Positions 59,332 through 64,000 of a stretch of DNA of 64,000 nt are shown here, piece after piece (the stretch's first letter is position 1; the number at the start of each line of letters is the position of its first letter). The position numbers and the translations under genes were made by a program. Origin of the DNA: an uncultured Parabacteroides sp. (lineage in GTDB: Bacteria; Bacteroidota; Bacteroidia; Bacteroidales; Tannerellaceae); NCBI GenBank assembly GCA_900770835.1, contig CAAGLQ010000049.1, positions 1 to 64,000 on the forward strand. Reading direction: 5' to 3'. The notes under the pieces were generated by a model, which worked only from the letters and a program-made list of their open reading frames with translations, did not search any database and was not told the origin of the DNA.

Positions 59332-59778
59332 ATGCCTAAAAATATCAATTTTCTAGAGTTGGAGTTAACCAAGCATATTATCGAGGATTTTCCGCAGTTG
59401 ATCACAGACGAGGAGTTTATCGAGGGGCGGGCCGAACTGGCCCTGCAGACGTTAGTGAGTTATGATCGACAGGGGTATTCGTACGACGAGAGTCTCTATG
59501 AGGCGCATAAGGTGCTGTATGCGGGACTGAACTACTCGTTGTTTAAGGACTTTGTGCGTCTCTTGGAGACTGAGTTTCCAGAGGTGCCGGAGGAGGAGTG
59601 GCGTCCAATGGCCGTCAAACTGATGGAGGCTTGCAAGGAGGTCACGGATAAGTATCAGATTGATGATGAATTTGACGGGAGCCCTGACCGGGATGTGATG
59701 TTAGCTGAACTGGTTGGGCATATCCGTACTTATATAGATAAGCATGGCATACAACAGACAGGTCGCCTTGACGAGTAA
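59332..59778 (+). CDS. DUF1896 protein of a conjugative element
   Basis: 148 residues, matching DUF1896 along its length: the N-terminal helix FLELELTKHIIEDFP, EEFIEGRAELALQTLVSYD, YEAHKVLYAGLNYSLFKDFV, LLETEFPEVPEEEW, YQIDDEFDGSPDRDVMLAEL and HIRTYIDKHG. DUF1896 genes are found in Bacteroidales conjugative transposons directly before the large methylase-helicase, as here, where the two genes overlap by 35 bases. Its biochemical role is unknown. Confidence 0.85.
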   Translation: MPKNINFLELELTKHIIEDFPQLITDEEFIEGRAELALQTLVSYDRQGYSYDESLYEAHKVLYAGLNYSLFKDFVRLLETEFPEVPEEEWRPMAVKLMEACKEVTDKYQIDDEFDGSPDRDVMLAELVGHIRTYIDKHGIQQTGRLDE

Positions 59779-62700
59779 TATCTTGGCGATCCAAACGGCG
59801 ATTCAATTACGCCGTGAACACCGAAAACCGACAGACTATGAGAAGATGCTCTTGGGGGCCTACACGGGCTTTGGAGGGCTGAAATGTGTTTTGGACACCA
59901 ATCCGGTGGAACAATGGCCGGCCTATGACCGGATTCTCTACCCCTTTGTCCAGAATCTTTGGCAACTGTTAGTGAAGGAGGCCTCCTCCCCAATGGAGGC
60001 ACAGGCTTGGAAAGAGGGGGTCAAGAGCTCGGTGCTGACTGCGTTCTATACCGATCCTTACCTGATTAAAAAGATGGGCATCGGCATCGCTCAGGCTATG
60101 GGGCCGGATCTGAAACGGTTCCTGGACCCGTCAACGGGTACGGGGCGTTTCTTGCATATGTTCGACGAGGCCGGGGTGCAAGGGCTCTCTATGACAGCGG
60201 TCGAGAAGGATGCGCTGTCGGGCTTGATCGCCCAAGCGCTGAACCCTGATGCCGATGTACGCATCGAGGGGTTAGAGCAGTTTCCGGCCGATCGCTTGGG
60301 TTCCTATGACTTAGTGGCTACGAATATTCCCTTCGGACAGATCCAGGTGTTTGATCCGCTCTTTGACAAGGGGGATGAGTTGCACCGTTTGGCTCAAAAG
60401 AAAATTCATAACTATTTCTTCGTGAAAGGGCTGGATACGCTTCGTGAAGGGGGTGTGCTGCTCTTTATCACCAGTGCCGGTGTCCTGAATTCTCCCTCCA
60501 ATGCGCAGATTCGTCGTTACCTCATGGATCATGCGAACTTGATCGAGGCACTACCGCTCCCTACGGACTGTTTTAAGGAGGAATCGGGAATCGAGGTGGA
60601 CACGATGTTTGTCGTGCTGCAGAAGAACACGTATAAAAAGGAGTTGACCCAACGGGAGCAGTGGTTTATCGAGACCCAGGAGGTGGATTATGAACGAGTG
60701 GATCAACTGATTGATCAAGGTGCACATTACCAGGGTAATAACCGAGAGGTCTATCGCTGCCCGAATCGTTATGTGTTTGAGCGCCTGTGTGAATTGGTTG
60801 AAAGTCCTATCCAGGATCAACATTATGGAATGTATCCTTATGTTGATACCGATCAGTTTGGTAAACCGTGTATTCATTATGTGGACAATACGTATGATTC
60901 GATGGTCGGATTGGATCCAAACGAGGAGTCTGCTTATACGCAGATTATTCGTCTGGCGATGGAGCGTTACTACGATCGGTCGCTTATGCCGGTACAGGAG
61001 GTCGAGGCAGTGGAGGTCAAGAACGTCCTCGGTGGCGAGTTGCTCTCGCTTCAGGAACTGTTTGGGATCACAGCGGATGAACGTACCCAGGTTCGGTCGG
61101 GTGCGAGAACGAAACGTTCCCGGATTCGGAAGCAGCCAACCGCTGCTTTGCCGGAAACGCAACTGGCTGAGCAACCCATCGAGGTGGACCCGACGGAATA
61201 TGGGGCACATGTGTGCGAGGGTTTGATCGTGGCGGCTCAAGATCGGATAGGGACCTTGGTTCTCCATTCGGGTCGTTATCTCCTGCAACCAATGGAGATT
61301 TCCTCGGGTAATGAGGAGCGATTCCGGGGCTATGCGGAGCTGCGCGCTGCGTATTGGAAGCTGGATGATGAGGAGCGCTTGATGCTCATGCCCCAGCCTG
61401 AGCTGCGGGAGGGGCTGAATCGGGCCTATGATGCTTTTGTCGATCGCTTCGGCTCGTTACACAATGGCACGAATATGGCTACGTTGGCGTTGGATCCGGC
61501 ATGGAAAGAGGTGTGGACCCTGGAGCGCATGGTCGATGGTCGTGCGGAGAAGGCGGATATCTTCCGGGAGCCGGTTGCGTTTCATCTCGATGTGCCGGAG
61601 GTAATGACGGCAGAGGAGGCCTTGGCCAGCAGCCTGAACTTGTACGGTAGGGTGAATATGGACTATATGATGTCGGTCACGGAGAAACCGTTTGACCAGT
61701 TGCGCAAGGAACTCTGGGAACAGGTGTTCTGGTCTGGTTACGATGAGTGGGTGACTAAGGAGCAGCTTCAGAGGGGCAACGGCTACGACGAGGTGGATCG
61801 GTTGGCTCGTTATTATGCGGATGAGTCCTTGACGGATGAGCTGACGCACTCCATCGAGGCGGTACGGGCGGCGATTCCCAAGGAGATCCCGTTTGAGGAG
61901 ATCGGTATCAGCATGGGTGAGCGCTGGATCGAGCCTCGTATCTATGCGGATTTTGCTCGTGACTGGCTGAAGGCGACTGGCAAAATGGAGGTACGGTACG
62001 ACGAGGCGATTGATCAATATGCGGTATCCTTCTCAGGTGTGCCCTCGGCCATGAGAGAGTTATGGTCGGTGGGTTATTCCATGGATGTGACTGAGATTTT
62101 TGTCAATGCGTTGATGGATACCTATCCGCAGATTACCATGACGGTGGGTTATGGCAGGGATAAAAAGGTGGTGGTGGATGTGGAGAGGACGCAGATGGCG
62201 GCCACGAAAATCACCGATGTGCGCAACTTGTTTGTCGAATGGGTGGGGAAGTTGCCGGTCGCTGAACGGGACCGCCTGGCGGCTATGTATAACCGCCGCT
62301 ATAATGGGATCATGAAACCGCATTTCGATGGGTCTTTCCAGACATTTCCGGATCTGTCGTTAGAGCAGTTTAACTATAAGGAGCTGTATCCCTCGCAAAA
62401 GGATGCGATCTGGATGATCAAACAACAGCAAGGGGGTATCTGTGACCATGAGGTGGGCGCGGGTAAGACTATGATCATGTGCGTGGCGGCTCATGAGATG
62501 AAACGGTTGGGGATCGTGAATAAGCCCTTGATCATCGCCTTGAAAGCGAATGTGCATGATATTGCGGATACCTATCGGCGGGCTTATCCGGATGCGAAAA
62601 TTCTTTATCCGGGCAAGGACGATTTTGCGCCGGCGAAGCGGCAGGAGCTGTTCGCGCAGATCAAGAATAACAATTGGGATTGTATCATCTTGACGCATAC

Positions 62701-64000
62701 GCAATTTCAACAGATTCCGCAGAGCGCGGATACCGAGAATAGACTGTTGTCCGAGGAACTGGCGGCGGTAGAGGATTCCCTGCGTAAAACTGCTGGGGCA
62801 GACTATGCCATCACCCGAATGCTTCAGAAGCGTTTGGAGGCGCGTAAACGGTCGTTGGAGGCGAAGGTGAACAAGACGTTGCATGAGATCCGGTCGAAAC
62901 GGGATGATACGATAGACTTTAGGGATATGGGTATTGACCATATCTTTGTTGATGAGAGTCACCATTTTAAGAATCTGGGTTTTACCTCCCGACATACTCG
63001 TGTGGCTGGGTTGGGTAACCAGGCGGGTAGTAAGCAGGCGTTTAACCTGCTGCTGGCGATCCGTGAGATCCAGCATCAAAAAGGGGGTGACCTGGGGGCG
63101 ACCTTCTTGTCGGGTACGACGATTAGTAACTCCTTGACGGAGCTGTATAACTTATTCCGTTACTTGCGGCCGGAGGCATTGGCTCGACAACAGATTAACT
63201 CGATCGATAGCTGGCTGGCGGTGTATGCCAAGAAGTCGGCGGAGTATGAGTTCTCCGTGACGAATACGATTATCCAAAAGGAGCGGTTCCGGCAGTTTGT
63301 CAAGGTGCCGGAGCTGGCGGCGTTCTATAGCGAGGTGACGGACTACCGTACGGCGGAGGGTATCGGCATCGATCGTCCTAAGCAGAACACCGTGTTCTTT
63401 CCGATTGAGCCGACGGCGGCGCAGGTGGACTATACGGCCAAGTTGGTGAAATTTGCGGAGACGAGTGACGCTACGCTGCTTGGGCGGGAGCCGCTGAACG
63501 ACAATGAGACGGCGGCGAAGATGTTGATCGCTACTAACTATGCCAAGAAGATGGCGATCGATATGCGGCTGATCGATCCGGAGGCCTATGCCGACGAGCG
63601 GGGTAGTAAGGTGTTTGTCTGTGCGGAGAAGGTGGGTGAGTATTACCGGAAGTTCAACGAGTGGAAGGGGACCCAGTTTGTGTTCTGCGATGTGGGCACC
63701 TATGGCTCGGGTAAGGGCTTCGATCTCTATTCGGCGCTGAAACAGCTGCTAGTGGAGGAACAGGGTATCCCAGCGGATGAGATCCGCTTTATCCAGCAGT
63801 GCTCGACCGAGAAGGCGAAGAAGAAACTGATCAGTGACATGAACGAGGGTAAGCTGCGTGTGGTAGTGGGGAGTACCCAGATGCTGGGTACGGGTGTCAA
63901 CGCCCAGGAACGGGCGGTGGCGGTGCATCACCTGGATATCCCGTGGCGTCCCTCGGATCTGGAACAGCGGAACGGTCGTGCGGTACGTAAGGGGAACTGG
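59744..64000 (+). CDS. N6-methylase-like plus SNF2-type helicase, 3' end missing
   Basis: 1,419 codons are visible from ATG 59744 (MAYNRQVALTSNILAIQTAI) and the frame runs off the window. Residues about 80-290 resemble an N6-adenine methylase: SAM motif FLDPSTGTGRFLHMF near 128 and DLVATNIPFG near 190, where the catalytic motif is N-I-P-F rather than NPPY/F, so methylation activity is doubtful. Residues about 890-1419 form an SNF2-type helicase: Walker A DHEVGAGKTMIM near 905, DESHHF near 1067, and QMLGTGVNAQERAVAVHHLD leading to QRNGRAVRKGN near the edge. Such fusions occur in Bacteroidales integrative conjugative elements. Confidence 0.9.
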   Translation, partial: MAYNRQVALTSNILAIQTAIQLRREHRKPTDYEKMLLGAYTGFGGLKCVLDTNPVEQWPAYDRILYPFVQNLWQLLVKEASSPMEAQAWKEGVKSSVLTAFYTDPYLIKKMGIGIAQAMGPDLKRFLDPSTGTGRFLHMFDEAGVQGLSMTAVEKDALSGLIAQALNPDADVRIEGLEQFPADRLGSYDLVATNIPFGQIQVFDPLFDKGDELHRLAQKKIHNYFFVKGLDTLREGGVLLFITSAGVLNSPSNAQIRRYLMDHANLIEALPLPTDCFKEESGIEVDTMFVVLQKNTYKKELTQREQWFIETQEVDYERVDQLIDQGAHYQGNNREVYRCPNRYVFERLCELVESPIQDQHYGMYPYVDTDQFGKPCIHYVDNTYDSMVGLDPNEESAYTQIIRLAMERYYDRSLMPVQEVEAVEVKNVLGGELLSLQELFGITADERTQVRSGARTKRSRIRKQPTAALPETQLAEQPIEVDPTEYGAHVCEGLIVAAQDRIGTLVLHSGRYLLQPMEISSGNEERFRGYAELRAAYWKLDDEERLMLMPQPELREGLNRAYDAFVDRFGSLHNGTNMATLALDPAWKEVWTLERMVDGRAEKADIFREPVAFHLDVPEVMTAEEALASSLNLYGRVNMDYMMSVTEKPFDQLRKELWEQVFWSGYDEWVTKEQLQRGNGYDEVDRLARYYADESLTDELTHSIEAVRAAIPKEIPFEEIGISMGERWIEPRIYADFARDWLKATGKMEVRYDEAIDQYAVSFSGVPSAMRELWSVGYSMDVTEIFVNALMDTYPQITMTVGYGRDKKVVVDVERTQMAATKITDVRNLFVEWVGKLPVAERDRLAAMYNRRYNGIMKPHFDGSFQTFPDLSLEQFNYKELYPSQKDAIWMIKQQQGGICDHEVGAGKTMIMCVAAHEMKRLGIVNKPLIIALKANVHDIADTYRRAYPDAKILYPGKDDFAPAKRQELFAQIKNNNWDCIILTHTQFQQIPQSADTENRLLSEELAAVEDSLRKTAGADYAITRMLQKRLEARKRSLEAKVNKTLHEIRSKRDDTIDFRDMGIDHIFVDESHHFKNLGFTSRHTRVAGLGNQAGSKQAFNLLLAIREIQHQKGGDLGATFLSGTTISNSLTELYNLFRYLRPEALARQQINSIDSWLAVYAKKSAEYEFSVTNTIIQKERFRQFVKVPELAAFYSEVTDYRTAEGIGIDRPKQNTVFFPIEPTAAQVDYTAKLVKFAETSDATLLGREPLNDNETAAKMLIATNYAKKMAIDMRLIDPEAYADERGSKVFVCAEKVGEYYRKFNEWKGTQFVFCDVGTYGSGKGFDLYSALKQLLVEEQGIPADEIRFIQQCSTEKAKKKLISDMNEGKLRVVVGSTQMLGTGVNAQERAVAVHHLDIPWRPSDLEQRNGRAVRKGNW

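Overview
The window is chromosomal DNA of a Bacteroidales bacterium (phylum Bacteroidota). The evidence is the Bacteroidota -7 promoter signature TAnnTTTG upstream of many genes, a RagA/SusC-RagB/SusD pair, about ten fimbrillin-like (Mfa-type) lipoproteins, a BspA-like leucine-rich-repeat protein, C-terminal sorting-like tails typical of type IX secretion cargo, a GH20 hexosaminidase, and a DUF1896 plus methylase-helicase pair known from Bacteroidales conjugative elements. Family-level placement (Tannerellaceae/Porphyromonadaceae-like) is only a guess. No rRNA, tRNA or CRISPR array was seen.

Layout. 1-3.9 kb: the end of a CHAT-domain protease gene, a reverse-strand GH20 enzyme, one unknown helical protein and a long non-coding stretch. 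3.95-11.5 kb: a tight forward operon of mostly unrecognised genes, with an HD-domain protein and two fimbrillin-like lipoproteins. 11.8-22.8 kb: a large surface-fibre locus with an OmpA-like porin, four tandem major fimbrillins separated by different hairpins, a DUF3575 protein, a DUF3868/OmpA-like protein, and minor, anchor and tip-like lipoproteins (DUF5119-like). 23.2-32.5 kb: surface proteins, namely BspA-like LRR, a C-type-lectin-like lipoprotein, a 1,293-residue fimbrillin-headed adhesin, a secreted protein, and a lipoprotein whose C-terminus has an inverted silent partner. 32.9-33.8 kb: three small reverse-strand genes. 34.1-39.9 kb: SusC/SusD and a zinc metallopeptidase. 40-45.3 kb: small genes, then an AbiEi-like gene cut by a TnpB-only IS200/IS605-type element. 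45.3-48.3 kb: a membrane-anchored coiled-coil protein with a possible nuclease-like domain, and a DUF5131 protein. 48.4-51.5 kb: two more fimbrillin-like lipoproteins, one carrying a G9 tract. 51.5-57.8 kb: a WYL regulator with its partner, membrane proteins and a repeat-rich protein. 58-64 kb: an S24/S26-like protein, a beta-helix-like protein, DUF1896 and a large methylase-helicase that runs off the window, which suggests an integrated conjugative or mobilisable element begins or continues here.

Most of the window serves the cell surface: building type V-like fimbriae, importing glycan or peptide, and diversifying exposed proteins. The observations most worth follow-up are: (1) a strongly strand-biased motif ACARTAGGG, 17 copies on the + strand and none found on the - strand, independent of gene direction and reading frame; (2) a perfect 37-bp inverted repeat that would swap two in-frame C-terminal cassettes of a surface lipoprotein; (3) a compact TnpB element without the usual zinc-finger cysteines whose removal would restore an AbiEi-like reading frame exactly; and (4) a G9 tract just after the lipoprotein signal of a fimbrillin/lectin-like protein.
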